DNA of 63,257 nucleotides, taken from the NCBI GenBank assembly GCA_964645005.1, contig CAZXYS010000025.1, forward strand, positions 1-63,257, given 5' to 3'. The position numbers and the translations under genes are program-made. Under the pieces are notes generated by a model. That model saw only the letters and a program-made list of their open reading frames with translations, was not told where the DNA came from and searched no databases. Shown here in pieces: positions 1-7,903 of this stretch. This DNA comes from CAZXYS01 sp964645005. Its GTDB lineage: Bacteria; Bacteroidota; Ignavibacteria; Kapaibacteriales; UBA2268. Position 1 is the first letter of the stretch. The number at the start of each line of letters is the position of its first letter.

Positions 1-1
1 C

Positions 2-55
2 AAGATGAAGTCCGAGCACTTCACAGCGACTAAGAAAATAGTTGTGCAGAAGTAA
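2..55 (+). CDS. 3' end of a T9SS cargo protein (partial)
   Basis: Only the last 17 codons of a gene entering from the left are present. They read KMKSEHFTATKKIVVQK and then stop. This matches the closing strand of the T9SS type A sorting domain, and it resembles the tails of the complete cargo proteins at 1005 and 17225 (MRSG, a few residues, then KKLIITK or RKLVITK). The parent protein is therefore probably a secreted or surface-anchored protein, but its main domain cannot be seen. Confidence 0.7.
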   Translation, partial: KMKSEHFTATKKIVVQK

Positions 56-76
56 AATCAGTAAATTCATAAATAA

Positions 77-111
77 AGCGGGACTTAATTCGGTTAAGTT
101 CCGCTTTTTTT
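77..111 (+). terminator. Rho-independent terminator
   Basis: A 12-bp stem (AGCGGGACTTAA pairing with TTAAGTTCCGCT through one G-U) closes a short loop and is followed by a run of T. It sits 22 nt after the stop of the partial T9SS gene. Confidence 0.85.
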
Positions 112-163
112 GTATTTTATTATTTTAACATGAACTTAATGAAAATAAAACTTAAAAAAATAT

Positions 164-952
164 ATGATCGAAAACTGTAGACTTTGTAGCAGCAATGAAC
201 TGAAATTTTACTACTCTCAGGGATATGACGGACAATTTAAATATTATAAATGCAATAATTGCAGTCTGGTGAATCTGGATCTCTCCAATGGCTTCGGTCA
301 AAAAAAATACACTGAGAAATACGTTGATCCATTCGATGAAAGCAAGAAAATAAACATTGAGCAGACAGAAACTTATAAGTTCATTACCAAAAATCTGGTC
401 ACCCGGGGTAAAATTCTTGATATAGGTTGTGGCAACGGAAGGCTCCTCTGGCTTGCATCAAAAGAAGGTTGGCAGCCAACAGGCATAGAACTTTCAGAAC
501 ATTATGCAGCAGAAATTAAAGAAAAGCTCGGAATAGATGTCATTGTCAAGGATTTTTTGGAACTCGACCCAAACAAAAAACAATTTGATATTATTACACT
601 AAGGCATGTATTGGAGCATATTCCTTATCCGGTGCAGGTTCTGAACAAAATAAAGGAATTATTGAAACCTAATGGAATTGTTGTTATGGAATTCCCTAAC
701 ATAGAAGGATTAACTTTCAAAATAAAACGTCTGTTGAACAAAACAGGTGTTTACAAAAAGAAATATAAAAAGGATTACATCCCCGGACACAGCAATGAAT
801 ATAATAGGAATGCATTCAACTATCTTACTAAAGCAACCGGATTTGAATTAAAAATATGGGAAACATATTCTTCAAGAAAATATATGCATTTTTTCTATAA
901 AAATATTAAAATAGGCAATAAAGCGAGAGCTTTAATTCAAAAAATTTCGTAA
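164..952 (+). CDS. Class I SAM-dependent methyltransferase with N-terminal zinc ribbon
   Basis: A 262-residue protein. The first 35 residues carry two CxxC pairs (CRLC and CNNC), a small zinc ribbon often fused to methyltransferases of this kind. A Rossmann fold follows with SAM motif I as ILDIGCGNG near residue 85 and a later acidic residue in GIELS. The post-motif segment HVLEHIPYP is typical of Methyltransf_23/11 proteins. The substrate cannot be read from the sequence; relatives often act on sugars, lipids or polyketide-like compounds in envelope clusters. No clear Shine-Dalgarno sequence precedes the ATG. It stands alone between a terminator and a T9SS cargo gene. Confidence 0.85.
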   Translation: MIENCRLCSSNELKFYYSQGYDGQFKYYKCNNCSLVNLDLSNGFGQKKYTEKYVDPFDESKKINIEQTETYKFITKNLVTRGKILDIGCGNGRLLWLASKEGWQPTGIELSEHYAAEIKEKLGIDVIVKDFLELDPNKKQFDIITLRHVLEHIPYPVQVLNKIKELLKPNGIVVMEFPNIEGLTFKIKRLLNKTGVYKKKYKKDYIPGHSNEYNRNAFNYLTKATGFELKIWETYSSRKYMHFFYKNIKIGNKARALIQKIS

Positions 953-1004
953 TTTACTAAACATAATTAACAAAAAAAGGCTGTTAAATACTAAACGATG
1001 CTTT

Positions 1005-3968
1005 ATGAACAACAAGAATTACATATTACAGACATTATTACTATTAATTATAGCCCCGCTGCTGTCAGCTCAGAATATGAACAAAGCAGAGTCAGCAACT
1101 GCTCCTGAAGTTAAACTACCAGGCACCTATGAGTTAAATAAATTCATATTATTGCAGGAAGCAGATGACATCGAAGCACCGGCACCTAAATGGAAATTGG
1201 GCTGCAATGGAGATGTAACCGGCGCAACTGTTACTGATAAGCCGGACGATCCGGATGTAAGATCCAATCTGGATACGATCATCTTCCACGAAAATCAGAG
1301 CAGTAACTATACCTTCGAATACGAACCCTTTATCTCGGGAAATGCAGTAACAACTATCTGGCGGCTAAAGATAAACGATATACGTAAAGATGCGAAAGCA
1401 GTCATTACTTTCATAGATGTCGCAGGTAATGATACTACTGTTAATATTAACTATACCTCGATAAAACTGGCTGTCAGCCCTAAGTATCATAATTTCGGCA
1501 AGATACCGCTGGGCACGGATAAAGAGAAGGAATTTCACGTCATCAACTTATCACAAAACAATAATGTTATTCTCGACCATCTAAAATTCAAATATGGCAA
1601 TCAAAATTTCGAAGTTTCAGACAATCCTGCGAGAATAACTATCAGCCCCGGCGACAGTGCAGCTTTTAAAATAAGAATAAATGGAGACAGGCAGGGCAAT
1701 TTTAGCGATTCCGTTGAAGTCGGCGACACCTGTGTTTATTACAGTACTGCTAAGGTTCAGGCAGAGGTAGGTGGACCTGAAATCAAAGTCACAGATGCTA
1801 ATTTTGGGGACGTTACAGTAAACTCGACCTCTTCAAAAGTAATTGAGATACGCAATCCGGGATTGGCTCAACTCAATGTTACAGGGTTCACAGGACCTTC
1901 ATCTCCCGTATATAAAATCGTCGGTCTCTCGAACATTTCCGAAAGCAATCCACTACTTTTGGAACCCGGAGGTTCCAGTAACACATTCCAGGTCGAATTT
2001 ACCCCGGATAAAAGCGAGGTATATAAAGATACCATAAAATTTAAAAGTAATGCAAAGATCATCGACAGCATAGCAGTGTTAACAGGGCGTGGTGTAGAAC
2101 CCGGTCTGGAAGTTACAGGTTTTGATTGGGGCAGAAAACGCATCCATCGACCTGCTTATCCGGCTGGTCCTTACGGAACCAATGATAAAGCAATTTTATT
2201 GAAAAATACCGGAAATCAGATTGTCAGGATCAATGATTTCAGCATTGTAAATGACAAACATGGCGAAGCATTCTTATTTGATCGTAATGTATTCAAAGGT
2301 CTTTCGATTACTCCCAACAAAGACACCCTTATCAAGGTCCGGTTTAAACCTGAAAATGTTGGAGAACACGAGTTGGTGCTTTCATTTGACAGCAATGATG
2401 ATAATGAAGCCCGGGCACGCCTTCACGGAATTGGCATCCTGCCGAAACTAACAACTGCACCACAAGCTGACTTTGGTAAAACCAACATAAATGACAACGC
2501 CAATCCGAACCAGCCCGATGTACCTATACGTTTCAGATGCATTCAATGGAACGATCCGAATGATGCATCTATAGATGTGTCCGACAGTGTAATAATCACC
2601 GGCTTTGATATTCTTCCCGACGGCGATGAAATCTCAACCGACGGAACAACCTTTGGCACCGAAGGATTCCGCTTCAATGAAGATGCAATGCTTCATTCTT
2701 CCGGTGGGGTTGCTTCCTTGCCTGTAGTGTTACATCCGGGAGAATATCTGGAAATTCCTGCCGATTTTGTTGCCCAACACGATGGACTGCACGAAGCAGA
2801 TCTGAAAACAAAAAGCGCTGCCCAAACCAATCCATCTTCACATTGGACTGGCAATTCCATATCCCGTTACCTTTCCGTTACCGGGGATACAACTAAGATT
2901 TGCGCTATCGATACAACAGTTCTAACTTGCGGCATCTTTAACAAGAGTCAGAATGATATTGAAATTACTTCAGTAAACATAATTCCAAATCAGAATGTAT
3001 TTTTCTTTAAAGAAGCATCTGACAAGGGACCTTTCACTTTGCAGCCTGATGAAACAAGATCAGTTGAAATTCAATATATACCCGGGCAAACTGGCACACA
3101 TAAAGCAGAAGTTATCTTCGATAATTCTTCTCCTGATAATCCGATGAATGCACACATTTTCGGCAAAAGTGTTTTAAATACCGTCGAAATGTCCTCTACC
3201 CCTGCGAATCTTCCGGCTCCACCGGATACCACATTCAATTTCAAACTCTCGTTGGGGGATATGAACATCCCGGATTCAGCTATAGTAAAAGAATTTGACG
3301 TGTCAATAGAATACAAGAGGAATTTCATATCTATAATCGATGATCAATTACAAGCCGCCAATATTTTCATTGCACCGGATGATAAATTTGAGATGATCGA
3401 TCCCGAATTTATTCGCGATGATAATTCAATGACTGACAGTTTCAATTTTACCGTAAAAGCCATAGACAACAATATTCTTCGGGGTAATATCGACCTCATC
3501 AATTTACCATTCAAAACTTATTTACCTTCATACAAATTCAAGAACGATGATTTTGTCCAAGAAGATTCGGTGGTCGAAATAAATTATTCAATAACAGCAG
3601 CCGATTATAACGAATGCACCTTTTTCGAACAAACCAACAAATCAATAATCGAACTAAGTTCAATATGCGAAAGCTTTTTACGCAGAATAGTCTACTCCGG
3701 TGAACAGTACTATCTCGAAGAAATATCACCTAATCCAATTTATTCCGAAGAAATTCGGATCTCCTATTCAGTGGGGCTGGAGTCTTACACAGAGATTCGA
3801 TTAATAAACACTCTTGGAGAAACGGTTGCTATTCCTGTGTCGAAGTCTCACAAAACCGGCAAATACAACAAATCTGTAAAATTGAATCAACTGTCTGCAG
3901 GTTTGTATTTCGTTCGTATGAGGTCAGGTCCATTTATTTCGACAAAAAAACTTATAATAACCAAATAA
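1005..3968 (+). CDS. T9SS-secreted protein with ASH/choice-of-anchor D repeats
   Basis: A 987-residue exported protein with a signal peptide (hydrophobic LLLLIIAPLLSA, cleavage near residue 22). The body holds several Ig-like repeats of the ASPM-SPD-2-Hydin/choice-of-anchor D type. Each opens with a phrase such as 'NFGDVTVNSTS' or 'FGKIPLGTDKEKEF' and includes 'SPGDSAAFKIRI' or 'VEFTPDKSE'. The last 80 residues are a T9SS type A sorting domain: SPNPIYSEEIRISYSV, then LNTLGE-like LINTLGETV, LSAGLYFVRMRSG and KKLIITK. The protein should cross the outer membrane through T9SS and be anchored or released. The repeats suggest an adhesive or structural role, but no enzymatic domain is visible. Confidence 0.85.
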   Translation: MNNKNYILQTLLLLIIAPLLSAQNMNKAESATAPEVKLPGTYELNKFILLQEADDIEAPAPKWKLGCNGDVTGATVTDKPDDPDVRSNLDTIIFHENQSSNYTFEYEPFISGNAVTTIWRLKINDIRKDAKAVITFIDVAGNDTTVNINYTSIKLAVSPKYHNFGKIPLGTDKEKEFHVINLSQNNNVILDHLKFKYGNQNFEVSDNPARITISPGDSAAFKIRINGDRQGNFSDSVEVGDTCVYYSTAKVQAEVGGPEIKVTDANFGDVTVNSTSSKVIEIRNPGLAQLNVTGFTGPSSPVYKIVGLSNISESNPLLLEPGGSSNTFQVEFTPDKSEVYKDTIKFKSNAKIIDSIAVLTGRGVEPGLEVTGFDWGRKRIHRPAYPAGPYGTNDKAILLKNTGNQIVRINDFSIVNDKHGEAFLFDRNVFKGLSITPNKDTLIKVRFKPENVGEHELVLSFDSNDDNEARARLHGIGILPKLTTAPQADFGKTNINDNANPNQPDVPIRFRCIQWNDPNDASIDVSDSVIITGFDILPDGDEISTDGTTFGTEGFRFNEDAMLHSSGGVASLPVVLHPGEYLEIPADFVAQHDGLHEADLKTKSAAQTNPSSHWTGNSISRYLSVTGDTTKICAIDTTVLTCGIFNKSQNDIEITSVNIIPNQNVFFFKEASDKGPFTLQPDETRSVEIQYIPGQTGTHKAEVIFDNSSPDNPMNAHIFGKSVLNTVEMSSTPANLPAPPDTTFNFKLSLGDMNIPDSAIVKEFDVSIEYKRNFISIIDDQLQAANIFIAPDDKFEMIDPEFIRDDNSMTDSFNFTVKAIDNNILRGNIDLINLPFKTYLPSYKFKNDDFVQEDSVVEINYSITAADYNECTFFEQTNKSIIELSSICESFLRRIVYSGEQYYLEEISPNPIYSEEIRISYSVGLESYTEIRLINTLGETVAIPVSKSHKTGKYNKSVKLNQLSAGLYFVRMRSGPFISTKKLIITK

Positions 3969-4078
3969 TGATACAAGATAAAACACTTTCTCGGAAGGAT
4001 TAGCTGATACAATTATGACTTTTAACCCAAATTCAAAATACATAATTGCATTTGTAACAAGAAACAGCTAACTCATTT

Positions 4079-4400
4079 AAATTCCCCTCTTTGAGGGGTG
4101 CCCGAGCACAGTTGCAGCTCAGCGGAAACCACGCTTTAGCGTGGCGAGTGCGGGGTAGATTCTTATTTAACCCTTGGTTTTTGATAACCTTATGGGAGTT
4201 ATGGGTTTACAAAAGAGTTAGATGGGAAAATTCATTATAAGAATTCCCTCATCCCTAAATCCCTTCTCCCAAGTGGAGAAGGGACTTTCAGTGTAAAAAG
4301 AAATTCTTACGCCCTTCTCCCGGCGGATGAAAGGCTGGGGATGAGGGGGAATAAGTGATTGTTTATGTTCAAATGCAATATCCGGGTGAAAAAAATTTTA
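4079..4400. repeat. Mosaic intergenic repeat block A
   Basis: This gene-free stretch (3969-4548) is built from units found elsewhere in the window. 4079-4172 matches 52307-52402 in direct orientation and 41134-41185 as reverse complement. 4299-4355 (a CCCTTCTCCC hairpin followed by CTGGGGATGAGGGGGAA) matches 16670-16730. 4370-4388 contains the shared AATGCAATATCCGGG unit. It contains hairpins at 4084-4098 (CCCCTC/GAGGGG) and 4129-4144 (CCACGC, loop TTTA, GCGTGG). No coding potential was recognised. Confidence 0.75.
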
Positions 4401-4548
4401 TTCGAAATTTAGATCTTATGGGTCTGCCTCGCAAAAAAACCTCTCATCCGAACGTAGTCGAGGTATACCTGCTTTTTCTTACTTTCAGTTTTAAATAATC
4501 GCTTCAATAATATTTAGTGCAATTTTAATAAAATGTCCCGGCGTTCAT

Positions 4549-5412
4549 CTACTCCAAAAGCATATAATCAATCTCCGAGACGAATGAATCATAGGTTTTC
4601 GGGTTATGCCCTACAATTTCCATCTGCTGCTCCATTTCCTCGTCCGTGCAGTAAAATCCATTTTCCTGAAAGTGCTTATACATTTTAGCCACATCGTCGA
4701 CCATCCAATCCGGCAGAGTGTGGCGTGCTATGTCAGCCCAGACGTTTAGATCGTCCCCTGCGTATTTTACCTCATAGCCGCCGTATTTGGATAAAGTTGC
4801 GGCACAATCAGACCCCGTGAGCTTCTCAGGACCATTGATGCTATATGTGCCGTAATTAAATTTATTTGATGTAAAAGCGTTGACGGCAGCATCGGATATA
4901 TCCCTTACGTCCACTCTGCTTACTCCCTTTGACCCCAGAGGAATGGGATATGAATTATATATTCTGATTGTTTCAATCTGCCATAGGTCATTTTGAAAGA
5001 AACTATTTGGACGCAAAATAACATAAGGTATTCCTGAACCCTTTATATTTTGCTCTATCCATTTTTTTGAATTGAAAAATGGAATATGCTCGCATTTGTC
5101 GGCATTGTAAATGGACAAGTAAACGATCTTATCCACACCTTCTTCCTTTGCTGCCTGTATGGCATTTAGTCCCTGCTGAGTTTCGTCCTGAGACTGAGAA
5201 ACACACAGAAAAACTGCATTAACACCGCTGAAAGCTTTCCTAAGAGATTCCGGCATCCGCAGGTTTGCCACTACAACGTCATTATAGCCGCGCAGTTTGT
5301 CAGCTTTGTTAGGAGCACTTGTCATTATTCGCGGTTCTAAACCCGCACTTTTTAGGTCTCTTACTACCTGTCGTCCGACTGTTCCGGTACCACCAATGAC
5401 CAGGATTTTCAT
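4549..5412 (-). CDS. NmrA-family NAD(P)-binding protein (atypical SDR)
   Basis: A 287-residue protein that opens with the dinucleotide-binding loop GGTGTVGRQV at residues 8-17. A Rossmann domain follows, with FLCVSQSQ in the nucleotide pocket and VILRPNSFFQN near residue 135. These are the marks of NmrA/TMR-like atypical short-chain dehydrogenases, which either reduce small substrates or act as redox-sensing NAD(P) proteins. The YxxxK catalytic pair of classical SDRs is not evident, so a sensing role is possible. It is monocistronic. An AGGTAAC stretch just before the ATG may serve as the ribosome-binding site. Confidence 0.8.
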   Translation of the reverse strand: MKILVIGGTGTVGRQVVRDLKSAGLEPRIMTSAPNKADKLRGYNDVVVANLRMPESLRKAFSGVNAVFLCVSQSQDETQQGLNAIQAAKEEGVDKIVYLSIYNADKCEHIPFFNSKKWIEQNIKGSGIPYVILRPNSFFQNDLWQIETIRIYNSYPIPLGSKGVSRVDVRDISDAAVNAFTSNKFNYGTYSINGPEKLTGSDCAATLSKYGGYEVKYAGDDLNVWADIARHTLPDWMVDDVAKMYKHFQENGFYCTDEEMEQQMEIVGHNPKTYDSFVSEIDYMLLE

Positions 5413-5909
5413 GTTACCTCCGAAAATTGTGAGAGATTCTTATTTATATGGAGTTATGATCTCCTTCTTTCGGTTTGAGCAGCTTTTTAAACAACGAATT
5501 TGAATATATTTTAAAAATTTCGTTATTTTAGCCTTCCTATTGATAACAAAACTATTTGAATTATGCAAATAAATATTAAATTTATTTTTGAATAAATTTG
5601 ATACTTTTTTCGTTTTCAGTCGTAGAATAAGTAAAAGGAACAGGATCAGGCTGGTTTTCGATTGTCTGAATTCTCCCGAATAAGAGAAGAACTTTATTCC
5701 CGAAAAACCGGTCGAATTGCAGGGGGCAGATGATGCGAAGAAGCGGCGATAAAACTCTGCCACGACAGGGATCATCCCAGCGCCCTCATACTTCCGTTTT
5801 TTTAAAACATAAATTTAATTTTCGTTTTAATTAACTCTTAAATTATATTGCACTTTGACATATTTACAAACGTCACAAATCGAATACTTAGAAATAATAC
5901 GGAAGGTTG
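5413..5909. other. Divergent intergenic region, no gene seen
   Basis: An AT-rich spacer between divergently transcribed genes. A minus-strand open frame of about 110 codons (5440-5775) has no recognisable domain and a composition like random AT-rich DNA. TTGACA occurs at 5855-5860, but no matching downstream box is convincing. Nothing else was recognised. Confidence 0.5.
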
Positions 5910-6746
5910 ATGAAATTCACTCGGAAAATATTAACTTCTATTTTATTAATGATTGGACTGATCAGCGCTTCCCCGCCTGAAAATTCCGAAAAAGGCAGAA
6001 GCAAGCATGAACCTTCATCGCACCAGTTCCGTTATGTACCGAATGAAGCATACGGCTTTGGCGAAAAACTCGAGTACAAAGTCGGCTATAAATTCATCAA
6101 GGCAGGTACGGGATATTTCCATATTCTACCGGATCCGGTTTATCATCGCGGAAGAAAATGCTATGATGTGCGCTTCCAGGTGCGCTCATTGGAAAAACTT
6201 GAGTGGATTTATAAAGTCCGCGATAGATACAGTACAGTGCTTGACGTCGGCGGAATTTTCCCGTGGGAATTCGAGCAGCACGTCCGCGAAGGCAATTACA
6301 AACGGGATTTCAAGGCAGAGTTCGATCAGGTTAAGAATAGAGCTTTCGTCCCGAAAAAAGATACCTCATACAAAGTACCGCCCTATGTTCATGACATTGT
6401 TTCGGCATTTTTCTATGTACGGACTCTTGATTTGAAGAGATTTCCAAAAGATACTGTTTTTTATTTAAACAATTTCTTCAAGGATACTACATATTCTCTT
6501 GGTGTCAAGGTTCACGGCAGGCAGACGATCGAAGTCGACGCCGGCAAATTCCGCTGCGTGGTCATCGAGCCGATGGTTGTTGAGGGCGGTCTATTCCAGA
6601 GCGAAGGGAAGATCCTTATCTGGCTGACAAATGACGACAGGAAAATACCCGTCAAAGTAGCCACAAAAATTATTATAGGTTACGTAGGAGCCGAGCTCGT
6701 AAGATATTCGGGTGTTAGGGGAAAGATTAAAGCTAAGTTGGAATGA
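5910..6746 (+). CDS. DUF3108 domain protein, exported
   Basis: A 278-residue protein with an N-terminal signal peptide (ILTSILLMIGLISAS). The rest fits DUF3108: an opening YGFGEKLEYKVGYKFIKAG, then ISVR-type beta strands (YDVRFQVRS, YKVRDRYST), the central DIVSAFFYVRTLDL, and a closing segment with GRQTIEVDAGKFRCVVIEP and KILIWLTNDDRKIPVKV. This is a lipocalin/LolA-like beta barrel that probably sits in the periplasm. A TTG three bases upstream would add one residue, and I preferred the ATG at 5910. GGAAGG lies directly upstream, closer than usual. The next gene is LolA-like, so both may handle envelope lipids or lipoproteins. Confidence 0.8.
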   Translation: MKFTRKILTSILLMIGLISASPPENSEKGRSKHEPSSHQFRYVPNEAYGFGEKLEYKVGYKFIKAGTGYFHILPDPVYHRGRKCYDVRFQVRSLEKLEWIYKVRDRYSTVLDVGGIFPWEFEQHVREGNYKRDFKAEFDQVKNRAFVPKKDTSYKVPPYVHDIVSAFFYVRTLDLKRFPKDTVFYLNNFFKDTTYSLGVKVHGRQTIEVDAGKFRCVVIEPMVVEGGLFQSEGKILIWLTNDDRKIPVKVATKIIIGYVGAELVRYSGVRGKIKAKLE

Positions 6747-6847
6747 TAACTTTTTACTCCGAATGTGCAGCATCTGATTTGTATGGCACATCTCAAGAAT
6801 AACTACAACTTAACAAAAAAGATGTTTTATTATAAATAAAAACAACC

Positions 6848-7486
6848 ATGAAAAAAAAGATAGTATTAATTTTACTGATATTTATGACATTTTTTGCCGG
6901 TATCACCGTATCGGAAGCTGTCAATGATAAACTCAAGCTTTACAAATATTTATTGGATACCTACGGCAATCTGAATTCCGTATCTCTTGAATTTATTTCT
7001 ATCAATAATCCCGGAATGGCTGGTTCACTAAAAGCAGAAAAAGGCAGCAAATATATCCTGAAAATGGGTAAAAGAAATATCTACTGCGACGGAAAGACTG
7101 TTTGGAACTATTCCACGACTGACAATAATGTAGTCATAAGCAGCTTTGACTCCTCCGGCACGCAGTTTTCATTCGAGCAATTTTTCTTCAACTACTTACA
7201 AAATTACAAGCCTGATCAATTGAAAAAAGCGGCTGCCTCCAGCGGCTATATTGCTTATATTCTCACGCTGAAGCCCGCATCGGAAGATGAAAAAATAGGA
7301 GATGTCGAATATATTGATGTCTGGATAAACAAAAAGGATTTTTCTTTAAAGATGATCGAGATAGGTATGGGAGGCAACAAGCAAGCATGGGAGATATCCA
7401 GCCTCGAACTCAATCCAGAATTTGCCCATAATGAATTTAAATTCGAGCCGCCCGGGGACGCGGAAGTCATAGATTTACGCCAATAA
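6848..7486 (+). CDS. LolA-like outer-membrane lipoprotein carrier
   Basis: A 212-residue periplasmic protein. A signal peptide (KIVLILLIFMTFFAGITVSEA) precedes the LolA fold. Family marks include the early helix with YLLDTYGNLNSVSLEF, the strand KMGKRNIYCDGKTVWNYS (LolA has a similar 'DGxxxWxY' turn), the middle SSFDSSGTQFSFEQFF, and the closing segment ISSLELNPEFAHNEFKFEPP with the terminal beta strand and VIDLRQ. LolA shuttles lipoproteins from the LolCDE complex to the outer membrane. It follows the DUF3108 gene by about 100 nt on the same strand. Family assignment is good, but its being the housekeeping LolA rather than a paralogue is not certain. Confidence 0.8.
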   Translation: MKKKIVLILLIFMTFFAGITVSEAVNDKLKLYKYLLDTYGNLNSVSLEFISINNPGMAGSLKAEKGSKYILKMGKRNIYCDGKTVWNYSTTDNNVVISSFDSSGTQFSFEQFFFNYLQNYKPDQLKKAAASSGYIAYILTLKPASEDEKIGDVEYIDVWINKKDFSLKMIEIGMGGNKQAWEISSLELNPEFAHNEFKFEPPGDAEVIDLRQ

Positions 7487-7610
7487 CTTTTTTCATAAAT
7501 TAAATTTTCCTCAAAAAGTAATAACTTCTTAGATGTTAATAATTTGTGGAAAAGTAATTTATTAAAAATGCAAAAATTTTATTAATTTACCAATAAAAAA
7601 CTTTGCATTT

Positions 7611-7763
7611 ATGGTACGTCACAACTCAAAAAATCAACTCAGCATCGAGGAATTTAAGAGTCCTTTTCAAAATAGTCTGAATCCGGAAAACAGATGGGCA
7701 AAATTAAGCTTGCAGATTCCCTGGGACTCACTTGCGGAAATTTACTTTGAACTCATGTCCTAA
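7611..7763 (+). pseudogene. Truncated transposase N-terminus (IS remnant)
   Basis: A 50-codon frame starts MVRHNSKNQLSIEEF and contains SLNPENRWAKLSLQIPWDSL before a stop. This resembles the first 50 residues of DDE transposases of the IS5/IS1182-like superfamily (pattern QLSxEEFxxPFxxxLxPENRWVxLxxxIPWxE). The catalytic domain is absent and the following DNA to 7903 is AT-rich without coding signal. It is therefore a dead 5' fragment. The exact IS family is from memory and is uncertain. Confidence 0.65.
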
Positions 7764-7903
7764 AAGAATAATTTTATAAAAATAAAAAATCCTAATAAAG
7801 AGAAAAATTACATAATAAAGTGAAGTATATTTTTTTCTATATCAAAAAAATCTTACATTATTTGTTTATAAAGTGAACATTCTGAAAATTCTATATATCG
7901 ACG

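Noticed and set aside
5440..5775. 111-codon minus-strand frame
   Set aside because: No domain, no plausible start signal, and Lys/Asn/Ile-rich text like random AT-rich DNA.
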